Positions 1-8,952 of a stretch of 47,512 nucleotides of DNA are shown one piece after another (positions within the stretch are counted from its first letter, which is position 1; every line of letters starts with the position of its first letter). The position numbers and the translations under genes were made by a program. The notes beneath the pieces are model-generated. The model searched no databases. It saw only the letters and a program-made list of their open reading frames with translations, and had not been told where the DNA came from. The stretch comes from Flavobacterium sp. (GTDB taxonomy: Bacteria > Bacteroidota > Bacteroidia > Flavobacteriales > Flavobacteriaceae): contig JANXVF010000162.1 of NCBI GenBank assembly GCA_025351785.1, positions 1 to 47,512 on the forward strand, given 5' to 3'.

Positions 1-1
1 T

Positions 2-1228
2 GATTTATTATTAGATAAATATATTTCAGTAATAGAAATTGCCAATCCAATGCACAGTTTGTGGAGCGATGGTAGATGGAATAAACTCACTATGGCGCAC
101 GGTTGTTATTGGGGAAAATGTACGTTTTGTGATATTTCATTAGATTATATTAAACTTTATGAACCAATTTCAGCCAAAATTCTAGTCAATAGAATGGAGG
201 AATTAATTGCGCAAACTGGCGAAAATGGATTTCATTTTGTTGATGAAGCTGCACCACCAGCATTGATGCGCGAAGTGGCTTTAGAAATTATCAAACGAAA
301 ACTAGTAGTAAGTTGGTGGACAAATATTAGATTTGAAAAAAGTTTTACATCTGATTTATGTGTTTTACTCAAAGCATCGGGTTGTATTGCGGTTTCTGGT
401 GGTTTGGAAGTAGCGTCTGACCGACTTTTGGAATTAATAAAAAAAGGCGTAACCGTTGCCCAAGTAGCACAAGTAACCAGAAATTTCACCGAATCTGGCA
501 TTATGGTTCATGCTTATTTAATGTATGGTTATCCAACACAAACTGTCCAAGAAACAGTAGATAGTTTAGAAATGGTGCGTCAATTATTTGAATTAGGAAT
601 TTTGGAAAGCGGTTTTTGGCATCAATTTGCCATGACGGCACACTCACCAGTAGGAATGTTTCCTGAGGAATTTGGAGTAATTCCTGAGCAAAATGAAATT
701 ACTTTTGCCAATAACGATATTAATTTTAAAGATAAAACCGGAATCAATCATGACAAGTTTAGCTTCGGATTAAAAAAATCGTTGTTCAATTATATGCACG
801 GAATTTGTTTTGATTATGATTTACAAGATTGGTTTGATTTTAAAATTCCAAATACCAAAATTCCATCAGATTATATTGTTTCTTGTTTGGAAAAAGAAAT
901 AGATTTTAATATAAAACCTTCTTCCAAAATTGTTTGGATAGGAGGAAAGCCAATTTCAGAAACTTTTACCAAATCTAAAAAAGGAAATTCATGGCAACTG
1001 ATGAAATTAACTTTTCATGATAAAACAACATCTTTTGAAATTATATTAGATAAAGACAAAGCGCAATGGTTGATAAATATTTTAGAAACAATTTCTGTAT
1101 TTAATGATAGTAAATTAACTTTTGAAGCACTCAAAAAAGATTTTGAAATTCACTTTGACGATTTTGAATTGTTTTGGTACTCAAAACCTATAAACACTTT
1201 GCGAGAATCTGGACTTTTGGTTTTGTAA
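2..1228 (+). CDS. Radical SAM protein, 5'-truncated by window edge
   Basis: The frame is open from the first bases of the window, so the gene starts upstream; the ATG at 50 is probably internal. The visible 408 residues hold a radical SAM core: a cysteine cluster GCYWGKCTFCD (codons at 104, 119 and 128), the sequence SGGLEVASDRLL that resembles the SAM-binding strand, and a YGYPTQT motif late in the barrel. Proteins of this shape usually carry an N-terminal cobalamin-binding domain, which would lie outside the window, so B12 use is only inferred. The cysteine spacing is CX4CX2C, one residue longer than the usual CX3CX2C. The C-terminal ~150 residues are unlike anything I can name. Substrate unknown. 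Confidence 0.8.
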   Translation, partial: DLLLDKYISVIEIANPMHSLWSDGRWNKLTMAHGCYWGKCTFCDISLDYIKLYEPISAKILVNRMEELIAQTGENGFHFVDEAAPPALMREVALEIIKRKLVVSWWTNIRFEKSFTSDLCVLLKASGCIAVSGGLEVASDRLLELIKKGVTVAQVAQVTRNFTESGIMVHAYLMYGYPTQTVQETVDSLEMVRQLFELGILESGFWHQFAMTAHSPVGMFPEEFGVIPEQNEITFANNDINFKDKTGINHDKFSFGLKKSLFNYMHGICFDYDLQDWFDFKIPNTKIPSDYIVSCLEKEIDFNIKPSSKIVWIGGKPISETFTKSKKGNSWQLMKLTFHDKTTSFEIILDKDKAQWLINILETISVFNDSKLTFEALKKDFEIHFDDFELFWYSKPINTLRESGLLVL

Positions 1229-1381
1229 GACCAAATTATTTAAGATTTTTAATAAAGTCCCTCTCATTTTACTAAATAAGCAGTCTTTAAAATAAAGTTA
1301 AAATCAAAAACATAACCTTTAGATTTCCCTATATTGCGACTTTATAATAAACACAATTCGTTCTTGCCAACATCTATTGAA

Positions 1382-2593
1382 ATGAAATTTTTACAACTTA
1401 TTATTCTTATTTTTCTACTAACAACTACTAACACTTTTGCTCAAAAAGTCATCAAGCATCCCGTTACTAGTGGAGAATCGATATATTCAATTGCAAAAAA
1501 ATACAATACTACAGAAGCAGAAATTTTTGAAGCCAACCCTAAACTAAAAGGTAAAATTTTGGCTTTAAAAACAATTGTTCAAATACCAAATAAAAGCAAT
1601 AAAGCAAAAGATAAAAACAACAAAAAAGAAGTAGAATCAAAAAATGAAGTAAAACAAATTAAAGCTAAAAAAGAACAATTATCAAAAATTGAAATAAAGA
1701 AAAATATAGAAAATAAAGAAACATCGACTGTAATAAGTGAAGGTTTTGAAATACATACAGTACTTAAAAAAGAAACTTTATATAGTCTTTCAAAAAATTA
1801 TAGTGTTACGATGGAAACTATTTGTGAACTGAATCCTGAATTGAAAACTGGGAATTTAAAAGTAGGAGTTAAGCTAAAATTACCATCAAATAAATATGAA
1901 AATTCTAAGCAAAATAACGAGCAATCTGCACAAGTTTTTAAACAAGTTGAAGCTAAAATTCCCGAAAATAGTGGCATAATTATCCATAAAGTGGAAGCCA
2001 AAGAAACATTATTTAAAATTTCACGAAAGTTTAAAGTTTCGGTAACAGAACTTAAGTTGCTAAATCCCTCTATAGTTTCTGAATTACCCGTTGGATTTGA
2101 TTTGATTATAAAAAAATCATTTAACGATGTTGATCGACCGATTGTAAATTCACAAAATGATTCAACTCAAGTAGTAAATGTAAAACCTTTGTCGCGCGAA
2201 AATCTTTCAAAAGCTGACTTTTTGATTTCTAAAGCTTCAGAAAACTTAGGAGTTCATTACAGAAGTGGTGGTACAACAAGTGCTGGTTTTGATTGTTCGG
2301 GTTTAATGTATAGCACTTTTAAAAATATTGATTTAACGTTGCCAAGATCATCTCATGAAATGTCAAATTTTGGTATTAGGATTGCGAAATCTCAAGTTCA
2401 AAAAGGTGATTTAATATTTTTTGCAACTCATGGTCGAGGTCATGTAAATCATGTGGGAATGGTTACAGAAGTACTTGATGACGAGATTAAATTTATCCAT
2501 TCATCGATTCAAGCTGGTGTAATAATTTCATCTACAAAAGATTCATATTATGCCTCTCGATTTATTCAAATTAATAGAATTTTGAAAGATTGA
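1382..2593 (+). CDS. Secreted LysM / NlpC-P60 peptidoglycan endopeptidase
   Basis: A 403-residue exported cell-wall hydrolase. The ATG at 1382 is preferred over an upstream TTG at 1334 because it begins a clean signal peptide (MKFLQLIILIFLL...FAQ). Three LysM domains follow at about residues 22-70, 124-168 and 202-246, joined by Lys/Glu/Asn-rich linkers; LysM binds the glycan strand. The C-terminal NlpC/P60 domain has catalytic Cys305 in FDCSG, His357 in HVNHVGM and a third polar position at His373 in FIHSS. The family cleaves peptide stems, commonly between D-Glu and the diamino acid, during growth or daughter-cell separation. The next gene is convergent with a 16-base gap. Confidence 0.9.
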   Translation: MKFLQLIILIFLLTTTNTFAQKVIKHPVTSGESIYSIAKKYNTTEAEIFEANPKLKGKILALKTIVQIPNKSNKAKDKNNKKEVESKNEVKQIKAKKEQLSKIEIKKNIENKETSTVISEGFEIHTVLKKETLYSLSKNYSVTMETICELNPELKTGNLKVGVKLKLPSNKYENSKQNNEQSAQVFKQVEAKIPENSGIIIHKVEAKETLFKISRKFKVSVTELKLLNPSIVSELPVGFDLIIKKSFNDVDRPIVNSQNDSTQVVNVKPLSRENLSKADFLISKASENLGVHYRSGGTTSAGFDCSGLMYSTFKNIDLTLPRSSHEMSNFGIRIAKSQVQKGDLIFFATHGRGHVNHVGMVTEVLDDEIKFIHSSIQAGVIISSTKDSYYASRFIQINRILKD

Positions 2594-2609
2594 AATAGAA
2601 ATATTTAAG

Positions 2610-3101
2610 TTATCTTCTACCGTTACTTTCTTTAAACTTTTCCATTCTGATTTTTCGTTCTTCAATAAAAACTTTATACTTTTCCTTTTGATCTTTACTT
2701 AAATAGGAATTTATTGAACTATCTGTTTTATCAGCTAGTGCTAAAACTTCGGTTACTTTCTCATCTTGTGAAACTTCTTTTTTTAAAATAGAAATTTGAG
2801 ATGTGCTACTTTCTGTTATTACTTTTTTGATGGCAAATACTTGAAGTTCGTCTAGTTTTAAGTCAGTTTTTAATTTTTCGACCGTTTTGTCAATATCTAC
2901 TTGAGGATCTTTTGGTTTGCTAGTTTCTGTTCCAAAACCTCTGTTTCCTTGTGGTCCTGCATTCATACTATTCATACGGTTGTTGCTATAACCTCCGTTT
3001 CCGTAACCATTATTTCCGTACCCATTTCCATATTGAGAAAATATAAGGTTACTAGTCAAGAAGAGTAATATGATAAATATAAAATTTTTAATAGTTTTCA
3101 T
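2610..3101 (-). CDS. Small secreted protein, Asn/Gly/Tyr-rich N-terminus and Spy-like helical C-terminus
   Basis: A 163-residue protein with a signal peptide (MKTIKNFIFIILLFLTSN, cleavage near IFSQ). Next is a low-complexity Tyr-Gly-Asn repeat stretch (about residues 23-45), then a charged, entirely helical domain (about 66-163) rich in Lys/Glu, resembling the Spy/CpxP periplasmic chaperone fold in composition and layout. I see no strict LTxxQ motif, so family membership is tentative. It starts 24 bases after rimO on the same strand and has no visible promoter of its own, so it is probably co-transcribed with rimO. Function unknown; a periplasmic sensor or chaperone role is inference. Confidence 0.65.
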   Translation of the reverse strand: MKTIKNFIFIILLFLTSNLIFSQYGNGYGNNGYGNGGYSNNRMNSMNAGPQGNRGFGTETSKPKDPQVDIDKTVEKLKTDLKLDELQVFAIKKVITESSTSQISILKKEVSQDEKVTEVLALADKTDSSINSYLSKDQKEKYKVFIEERKIRMEKFKESNGRR

Positions 3102-3125
3102 GATGTCTATTTTATTTCAAATATA

Positions 3126-4439
3126 TTAAATAATTTGTAAAGTAGGTTCACCATACAAGTCAAATTCTGTTGCATCAGTTATCTTTATATATGTAAATTC
3201 TCCTGTTTTTACATAAAATTTTGTGGCATCAATAAGCACTTCGTTATCTACATCTGGGCTATCAAATTCTGTTCTGCCTACAAAATGATTCCCTTCTTTA
3301 CGGTCGATTATGCATTTAAAAGTTTGACCTATTTTTTCTTGATTCAAATCCCAAGAAATTTGAGATTGCAGTTCCATAATTTCTTCGGCTCTGGCTTTTT
3401 TTACTTCGTCTGGCACATCATCTTCTAGTAAATAGGCATGAGTATTTTCTTCGTGAGAATATGCGAAACATCCCATACGATCAAATTTCATTTCTTGAAC
3501 AAAATCTTTTAATATTTCAAAATCTTGTTGCGTTTCGCCAGGATAACCCACAATTAAAGTGGTTCTAATTGCCATTCCTGGAACAGCTTCTCTAAATTGT
3601 TTTAATAATTTTGTAGTTTTCTCACGAGTTGTGCCTCTTCTCATAGATTTCAAAATAGAATCTGAAATATGTTGAAGCGGAATATCTAAATAATTACAAA
3701 TTTTAGGCTCGCGATTCATAATTTCAAGTACATCCATAGGAAAACCTGTTGGAAATGCATAATGCAGACGAATCCATTGGATGCCTTCAACTTTGACAAG
3801 ATTTTCTAAAAGTTCACCGAGATTTCGTTTTTTGTAGATATCTAATCCATAATAAGTTAAATCTTGAGCAATTAAAATCAGTTCTTTAACTCCATTTTTA
3901 GCCAATCCGGTTGCTTCTTTTACTAATTTTTCAATAGTTTGCGAAACGTGTTTTCCTCTCATTAGAGGGATGGCACAAAAACTGCAGGGTCTATCGCATC
4001 CTTCAGCAATTTTAAGATAAGCATAATTTTTTGGAGTAGTTGTAAGTCGTTCGCCAAGCAATTCATGTTTGTAATCTGCACCAAGTGCTTTAAGCAATGC
4101 AGGTAATTCTGTTGTGCCAAAATATTGATCTACATTTGGAATTTCTTTCTCTAAATCGGGACGGTATCGTTCTGACAAACATCCGGTAACGAAGACTTTA
4201 TCTACAATGCCTCTTTGTTTTTTATCAGCATATTCTAAAATTGTATTTATTGATTCTGCCTTTGCATTATCAATAAATCCGCAGGTGTTTATTACAACTA
4301 TATTGCCTTCTTCTTCATGTACAACATCTTTGCCACTCGCTCGAAGTTGTCCCATCAAAACTTCGCTGTCATAAATGTTTTTTGAACACCCAAGAGTGAT
4401 AACGTTGATTTTATTCTTCTTTAAAGATTTTGTTCTCAT
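3126..4439 (-). CDS. rimO: Ribosomal protein S12 methylthiotransferase RimO
   Basis: A 437-residue radical SAM enzyme that adds a methylthio group to the conserved Asp of ribosomal protein S12. The N-terminal UPF0004 domain shows three cluster cysteines (TLGCSKN, NTCGFID, TGCLSER). The radical SAM cluster is CDRPCSFC (Cys148, 152, 155), and a C-terminal TRAM-type domain is present (EGNHFVGRTEFDSPDVDNEV). Length is normal. The start at 4439 (MRTKSLKKNK) is chosen over a start at 4460 because a -7 box (TAATTTTG, minus strand, 4458-4465) covers the latter and places the transcript start near 4453. Likely followed in the same transcript by the Spy-like gene. Confidence 0.95.
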   Translation of the reverse strand: MRTKSLKKNKINVITLGCSKNIYDSEVLMGQLRASGKDVVHEEEGNIVVINTCGFIDNAKAESINTILEYADKKQRGIVDKVFVTGCLSERYRPDLEKEIPNVDQYFGTTELPALLKALGADYKHELLGERLTTTPKNYAYLKIAEGCDRPCSFCAIPLMRGKHVSQTIEKLVKEATGLAKNGVKELILIAQDLTYYGLDIYKKRNLGELLENLVKVEGIQWIRLHYAFPTGFPMDVLEIMNREPKICNYLDIPLQHISDSILKSMRRGTTREKTTKLLKQFREAVPGMAIRTTLIVGYPGETQQDFEILKDFVQEMKFDRMGCFAYSHEENTHAYLLEDDVPDEVKKARAEEIMELQSQISWDLNQEKIGQTFKCIIDRKEGNHFVGRTEFDSPDVDNEVLIDATKFYVKTGEFTYIKITDATEFDLYGEPTLQII

Positions 4440-4457
4440 TGATAAATTTTTCGTGTG

Positions 4458-4465
4458 CAAAATTA
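4458..4465 (-). promoter_or_regulatory. -7 box for rimO
   Basis: On the minus strand this reads TAATTTTG, a full match to the Bacteroidota TAnnTTTG element, 19 bases before the rimO ATG. I see no TTG at the usual distance upstream, so only the -7 half is supported. Confidence 0.5.
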
Positions 4466-4488
4466 CGTTTTTTAAATCACTTTTAAAT

Positions 4489-4519
4489 AAAAATCCACTT
4501 ACAACAGTAAATGGATTTT
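4489..4519 (-). terminator. Rho-independent terminator of the FadL-type gene
   Basis: Read on the minus strand: a 13-base stem (AAAATCCATTTAC / GTAAGTGGATTTT, one mismatch) closed by a TGTT loop and continued by a T-rich tail. It lies about 22 bases after the stop codon of the outer-membrane protein gene and separates it from rimO. Confidence 0.75.
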
Positions 4520-4540
4520 GATTTTTTAGGTTTAATGATT

Positions 4541-6055
4541 TTATAATTCAAACAACAAGGTTAATGTGATGTTATTGTTTGTAGATTTTATTTTGCTAGT
4601 ATCAACTAAACCCTGAGTAAACAATTGTTGTTTGTAATCTCGTTTTGCATAAGCATAGGATAAATCGAGTTTTGTAGATCCAAAATTATAACCCAAACCT
4701 CCTGAAAATCCTGTTAAATCGCCCATGGTTTGAGTGTTTCTGTAAGGACTTTGCTCATATCTATAACCGCCACGCAGACTTAAAAGTTTAATTTTATATT
4801 CGGCACCTAGACGAACCTCGCTAGAAGTTGTTAAAACATCTGACATATACTTATTAGTATTTGTAAAATCTTTATTTGGTTTATATTGTGTATTGCTATA
4901 ATCTTTTAAAGCATAATCGATACTTATCAAGCCTTTTTTACCAAATATATATGCAAAACTAGCAGTATATTTCCCCGACGTTTGTAATTTATAGGGTTCA
5001 AAAATAGTTGTTATATTTGGGTTTACAGTTTGTGATCCAGCTATTGTATTGTCTTGTGTTGCATTAAGTCCATATCCTGAAGTTGAAACATTTTGTGATA
5101 ATTCATCATTTAATCGATACCAAGTAGGTGATTCATAAGCTAAACCAAATCTTACCTCTTTTACAGGTTTAAAAATTGTGCCTAGTTGAAAAGAAAAGCC
5201 ATTTCCGTAGGTATAAAGATCGTTGTTAAATCTAATTTTATCTACTGTTGTTCCTGTTGCATATTTCGGATTTGTATTTGATTCAAAAAAGCTAGACGAT
5301 TGTCTGTAATCGACAAAATGGGAGTTCAAATTGATACCAAATGACAATTTATCTTTAAATTGTGTAGAAAAATTAAAATTCAACTTTCCGTTATATCCTG
5401 TACTTCTTATACTATTTTGTTGGTAATAATTATTTAAGTTTGAAACATTTGTAAAGTATGCTGTTTCTGTGTTAGAATTTGTATTAGGATCTATTATATA
5501 GGCATTGTAACCTAAATAAGCTTGTTGTTCGTTATAATATAAATCAGCAAAATTGTAATTAGTTATGTTTCCTAAAGGAATCCCATTTGCATAACTTAAA
5601 AAATAGCTGTCAATTGAATTTGTAGGATTTGTTCCCGAAAAATACAATTTATTATCTAAATTTCGTGTGTTTTCATAATTTAAAGAAATCGCAAACTTTT
5701 TGAAATCACTATTCTTGTCATCATTATTAAACACAAAAACTCCCCCTGCTTGGTTTATTGTTAAATTATTATTTTTAGTATTATTTTTTGTTCCAAAATA
5801 ATCAGAATCATTGCTGGTATGATAATTTGTAAACGAAACTCCAACTTGGTTATTTGCAAAAATTACGGATCCAGCTGGATTAACATTTATAGCAGAGAAA
5901 TCTCCACCTAAAGCGCCAAATGCTCCACTCATAGCTGTAAACCTTGCAGTTCCACTTAAATTTGTTTGAGAGTATCGGAGTGCATCATTTATGTCTTGTG
6001 CCTGAATGGTAGTTATAGCAAAACATACCATTGCACATGCGAATATCTTTTTCAT
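4541..6055 (-). CDS. OmpP1/FadL/TodX-family outer-membrane channel
   Basis: A 504-residue beta-barrel protein with a signal peptide (MKKIFACAMVCFAITTIQAQ). The mature N-terminus has the family's conserved block, including ARFTAMSGAFGALGGDFSA and INVNPAGS, equivalent to the FadL hatch region. The rest is alternating amphipathic strands with many Tyr/Asn, ending in a terminal aromatic strand (NNNITLTLLFEL). FadL relatives import long-chain fatty acids or other hydrophobic compounds; Flavobacterial members are often labelled hemin receptor, which the sequence does not prove. Only 28 bases separate it from the upstream lipoprotein gene, so the two are probably one transcript, ending at the hairpin at 4489-4519. 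Confidence 0.85.
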   Translation of the reverse strand: MKKIFACAMVCFAITTIQAQDINDALRYSQTNLSGTARFTAMSGAFGALGGDFSAINVNPAGSVIFANNQVGVSFTNYHTSNDSDYFGTKNNTKNNNLTINQAGGVFVFNNDDKNSDFKKFAISLNYENTRNLDNKLYFSGTNPTNSIDSYFLSYANGIPLGNITNYNFADLYYNEQQAYLGYNAYIIDPNTNSNTETAYFTNVSNLNNYYQQNSIRSTGYNGKLNFNFSTQFKDKLSFGINLNSHFVDYRQSSSFFESNTNPKYATGTTVDKIRFNNDLYTYGNGFSFQLGTIFKPVKEVRFGLAYESPTWYRLNDELSQNVSTSGYGLNATQDNTIAGSQTVNPNITTIFEPYKLQTSGKYTASFAYIFGKKGLISIDYALKDYSNTQYKPNKDFTNTNKYMSDVLTTSSEVRLGAEYKIKLLSLRGGYRYEQSPYRNTQTMGDLTGFSGGLGYNFGSTKLDLSYAYAKRDYKQQLFTQGLVDTSKIKSTNNNITLTLLFEL

Positions 6056-6083
6056 ATTTTTTTAAATAATTTAATTAATAAAA

Positions 6084-7190
6084 TTAGCGTCTACCGCCAC
6101 CGCCACCGCCACCAGAACGACCGCCACCTCCGCCACCTCCGTAGCTTCCGCCACCACCTCCGCCACCATAACTTGGTGATGAATAACTTCTTGGCGAAGA
6201 ATATGAAGGACTGGGAGTATAACTTCTTGGCGAAGAGTTTGAACTTGGTGTGTAACTTCTTGGTGAAGGATCGCTGTAACTTCTTGGTGATGAAGCTTGC
6301 GGAGTATAACTTCTTGGAGAGGTATTGTTGTTATAATTTCTTGGTGAAGCATCGTTATAGCTTCTTGGCGAATAAGATCCGTTGTTTCTTGGCGAAGAAT
6401 TTGAGTTAGAAAAACTTCTCGGAGAATTTGAATTTGTATACGATCTAGGAGAATTTACATTTGAGTAACTTCGGTTTCCAGCACTCGAGTTTCTTGATGC
6501 ATAAATTCCGTCAGAATTTCCAATTAAACCATTAGTATTTCTTCTTCCGTGTGAGTGAGCATATTGGTTTCCATAATATCCATAGTATCCATTATTGTAG
6601 CCATAATATCCAGCATTATAACCATAACCATAATAGGGATTGTAATATCCAAAATAAGGATTGTAGTAACCATAGCTACCATAAAAGTATGGAGAATACC
6701 AGCTGTTGTATGACCAATAATTACCGTACCAATTGTTATATCCCCAATAATTTCCGTACCAATAGTTGTTCCAGTTATTGTATCCCCAATTATTTGAGTA
6801 CACATTTACAGAAACAGTTCCATTTCCGTTTGATCCCCAACTAGAATAATTACTAGAATTATAATCTTGGCTTTGACCTTGATTTGAGTTTTGAGTTTGA
6901 GCCGTATTTTTATTTATGGTGTCGTAATTTTTTGAAGAATAACTATCAACATCAGTAAATACTTCATTTTGATTTTTTTCATTTAAGGAACTAAAATATT
7001 CCTTGTATTTATTAGGAGCATTATCAGTTCGTCCAGAACTTTTTCCATTTGATGAATTACCACCATAAACTCCATCATTATCATAATAAGAGGAATTTTG
7101 ATACGATCCACATGATGTCACTAACAGTGACAAAATTCCAATTAAAGCATAAATGGAATTTTTTTGCGAGAAATAATAATAAGTTTTCAT
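6084..7190 (-). CDS. Aromatic-rich lipoprotein with SPRSY repeats and Gly/Arg tail
   Basis: A 368-residue protein starting at the Met of MKTYYYFSQKNSIYALIG. An upstream ATG at 7223 is rejected because it lies within the -7 box at 7221-7228. The leader ends in a lipobox (LLVTSC), so it is probably lipidated at that Cys. Order of regions: Ser/Asn-rich linker; a ~90-residue Tyr/Trp/Asn/Gly segment (many GYNNW and YYGY units); ten Ser-Pro-Arg units, mostly SPRSY; and a terminal tail of Gly runs broken by Arg. No catalytic motif. The composition suggests an unstructured, sticky envelope protein. It lies just upstream of the FadL-type gene. Function unknown. Confidence 0.75.
   Translation of the reverse strand: MKTYYYFSQKNSIYALIGILSLLVTSCGSYQNSSYYDNDGVYGGNSSNGKSSGRTDNAPNKYKEYFSSLNEKNQNEVFTDVDSYSSKNYDTINKNTAQTQNSNQGQSQDYNSSNYSSWGSNGNGTVSVNVYSNNWGYNNWNNYWYGNYWGYNNWYGNYWSYNSWYSPYFYGSYGYYNPYFGYYNPYYGYGYNAGYYGYNNGYYGYYGNQYAHSHGRRNTNGLIGNSDGIYASRNSSAGNRSYSNVNSPRSYTNSNSPRSFSNSNSSPRNNGSYSPRSYNDASPRNYNNNTSPRSYTPQASSPRSYSDPSPRSYTPSSNSSPRSYTPSPSYSSPRSYSSPSYGGGGGGGSYGGGGGGGRSGGGGGGGRR
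6180..6457 (-). repeat. Ten SPR(S/N) coding repeats
   Basis: The coding strand repeats Ser-Pro-Arg followed by Ser or Asn ten times at 6-12-residue spacing, seen on the plus strand as recurring CTTCTTGGCGAAG-like words. The DNA copies are similar but not identical, so length change by recombination is possible. The adjoining 6087-6175 is a GGN/CGN simple-sequence tract encoding the Gly-rich tail. Confidence 0.8.
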
Positions 7191-7207
7191 ATATGTAGCA
7201 TTTTTAA

Positions 7208-7238
7208 TTGTTGGACTATACAAAAATAGTTAGTTTTG
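7208..7238 (+). promoter_or_regulatory. Promoter of proS
   Basis: TTG at 7208-7210 or 7211-7213, spacer of 20 or 17 bases, then TAGTTTTG at 7231-7238. Both elements and the spacing fit the Bacteroidota housekeeping promoter. The expected leader is about 50 bases to the ATG at 7292. Confidence 0.6.
7221..7228 (-). promoter_or_regulatory. -7 box for the SPRSY lipoprotein gene
   Basis: Minus strand TATTTTTG, a full TAnnTTTG match, 30 bases before the ATG at 7190. No TTG at a normal distance. It falls inside the spacer of the divergent proS promoter, so the two promoters physically overlap. Confidence 0.45.
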
Positions 7239-7291
7239 CCGAACTATTTAGTTAAATTTAGTTAAACAATTTTTATGCCAAACTATTCATT

Positions 7292-8770
7292 ATGAGCAAG
7301 AACTTAACAAAACGAGAAGAGGATTATTCCAAGTGGTATAATGAATTGGTAGTCAAAGCCGATTTGGCAGAAAACTCTGGCGTTAGAGGCTGTATGGTTA
7401 TAAAACCTTACGGTTATGCAATCTGGGAAAAAATGCAAGCAGAACTCGATAGAATGTTTAAAGAAACGGGACACAGTAACGCCTATTTTCCTCTATTTGT
7501 TCCTAAAAGTATGTTTGAAGCCGAAGAAAAAAATGCTGAGGGTTTTGCAAAAGAATGTGCTATAGTTACTCATTATAGATTAAAAAATGATCCTGATAAA
7601 CCAGGGAAATTAATGGTTGATCCTAATGCAAAATTGGAAGAGGAATTAATTGTTCGTCCCACTAGCGAAGCCATTATTTGGTCAACATATAAAGGTTGGG
7701 TGCAATCTTATCGCGATTTACCATTACTTATAAATCAATGGGCAAATGTTGTAAGATGGGAAATGAGAACGCGTTTGTTTCTTAGAACTGCTGAGTTTTT
7801 ATGGCAAGAAGGACATACAGCCCATGCAACAAAAGCGGAAGCAATAGAAGAATCAGAAAAAATGATGCATGTTTATGCTGATTTTGCCGAAAACTTTATG
7901 GCAATTCCTGTAATAAAAGGAATAAAAACAGAAACTGAGCGTTTTGCAGGAGCCGAAGAGACGTATTGTATAGAAGCTTTAATGCAAGATGGAAAAGCAC
8001 TTCAAGCAGGTACATCACATTTTTTGGGGCAAAATTTTGCAAAAGCTTTTGATGTAAAATTTGCAAATCAAGATGGTAAACAAGATTATGTTTGGGGTAC
8101 TTCATGGGGAGTTTCAACACGATTAATGGGAGCTTTAGTAATGACTCATTCAGATGATAACGGATTGGTTTTACCTCCAAATTTGGCACCTATTCAAGTA
8201 GTTATAGTACCTATTTTTAAAACTGATGAAGAATTTATAAAAATTTCAGAAGTTGCACTAGAATTAGAATCAAATCTTAAAAAGCTTGGTATTTCTGTAA
8301 AATATGATAAAAGAACAACTCAAAAACCAGGGTTCAAGTTTGCAGAATGGGAGTTGAAAGGAGTTCCAATACGAATTGCTGTGGGACCTAAAGATTTAGA
8401 AAATAAAACTTTTGAGGTTGCCCGTCGTGATAACTTAACAAAAGAAGTGGTTACTAAAGACGGAATAATTATTTATGTAAATGATTTGTTAAAAACTATT
8501 CAAATCGATTTATTCCAAAAAGCATTAAATTATAGACAAAATCACATCACAGAAGTCAATTCTTTCGATGAGTTTAAATTTATTTTAGAAAGTAAAGGTG
8601 GATTTATTGCTGCACATTGGGATGGAACTGCTCAAACAGAAGAAAAAATAAAAGATTTAACTAAAGCAACTATAAGATGTATTCCTCTAGATAGACTTAA
8701 AGAAAATGGCAAATGTGTTTTGACAGGTGCAGATTCTGCTGGTAGAGTATTGTTTGCAAAGGCATACTAA
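7292..8770 (+). CDS. proS: Prolyl-tRNA synthetase, archaeal/eukaryotic type
   Basis: A 492-residue class II synthetase that charges tRNA-Pro. Class II motifs are visible: motif 2 ([18 protein letters not shown]) and the preceding [10 protein letters not shown], and an anticodon-binding domain from about residue 290. The C-terminus ([14 protein letters not shown]) ends in the Tyr typical of this type. It lacks the ~180-residue editing insertion of the bacterial E. coli-type enzyme. This short form is the usual one in Bacteroidota. The start follows a well-formed promoter at 7208-7238, divergent from the SPRSY lipoprotein gene. I see no hairpin terminator before the tRNA promoter. Confidence 0.96.
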   Translation: MSKNLTKREEDYSKWYNELVVKADLAENSGVRGCMVIKPYGYAIWEKMQAELDRMFKETGHSNAYFPLFVPKSMFEAEEKNAEGFAKECAIVTHYRLKNDPDKPGKLMVDPNAKLEEELIVRPTSEAIIWSTYKGWVQSYRDLPLLINQWANVVRWEMRTRLFLRTAEFLWQEGHTAHATKAEAIEESEKMMHVYADFAENFMAIPVIKGIKTETERFAGAEETYCIEALMQDGKALQAGTSHFLGQNFAKAFDVKFANQDGKQDYVWGTSWGVSTRLMGALVMTHSDDNGLVLPPNLAPIQVVIVPIFKTDEEFIKISEVALELESNLKKLGISVKYDKRTTQKPGFKFAEWELKGVPIRIAVGPKDLENKTFEVARRDNLTKEVVTKDGIIIYVNDLLKTIQIDLFQKALNYRQNHITEVNSFDEFKFILESKGGFIAAHWDGTAQTEEKIKDLTKATIRCIPLDRLKENGKCVLTGADSAGRVLFAKAY

Positions 8771-8798
8771 AAAAAATCAAAAAAAATACATTCTACTA

Positions 8799-8828
8799 TT
8801 GTGTGAATAAAAAATAGTTGTATTTTTG
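8799..8828 (+). promoter_or_regulatory. Promoter of tRNA-Glu (and probably rpsT)
   Basis: TTG at 8799-8801, a 19-base spacer, and TATTTTTG at 8821-8828. It is one of the best promoter matches in the window. Transcription would begin near 8833, about 16 bases before the tRNA. Confidence 0.7.
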
Positions 8829-8848
8829 CATCCGCGTTAAAGAAGTTT

Positions 8849-8920
8849 GGCCCGTTCGTCTATCGGTTAGGACGCCAGGTTTTCATCCTGGTAAGAGGGG
8901 TTCGATTCCCCTACGGGCTA
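8849..8920 (+). tRNA. tRNA-Glu (UUC)
   Basis: A full cloverleaf of 72 bases. The acceptor stem is GGCCCGT with ACGGGCT (a G-U first pair), the anticodon stem is CCAGG/CCTGG (8875-8879, 8887-8891), and the loop TTTTCAT holds anticodon TTC at 8882-8884. The T arm is GGGG TTCGATT CCCC. The discriminator base is A at 8920; CCA is not encoded. Confidence 0.97.
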
Positions 8921-8952
8921 CAAATTATTTTATTTAAAAAAAATACAACAAA

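Noticed and set aside
6071..6352. Minus-strand frame with LHQEV repeats
   Set aside because: It is the SPRSY repeat region read in another frame; the apparent repeat comes from the underlying coding repeat.
5966..6409. Plus-strand His/Arg-rich frame across the lipoprotein and porin genes
   Set aside because: Antisense shadow of the Gly-rich codons; no promoter, and it straddles two well-supported genes.
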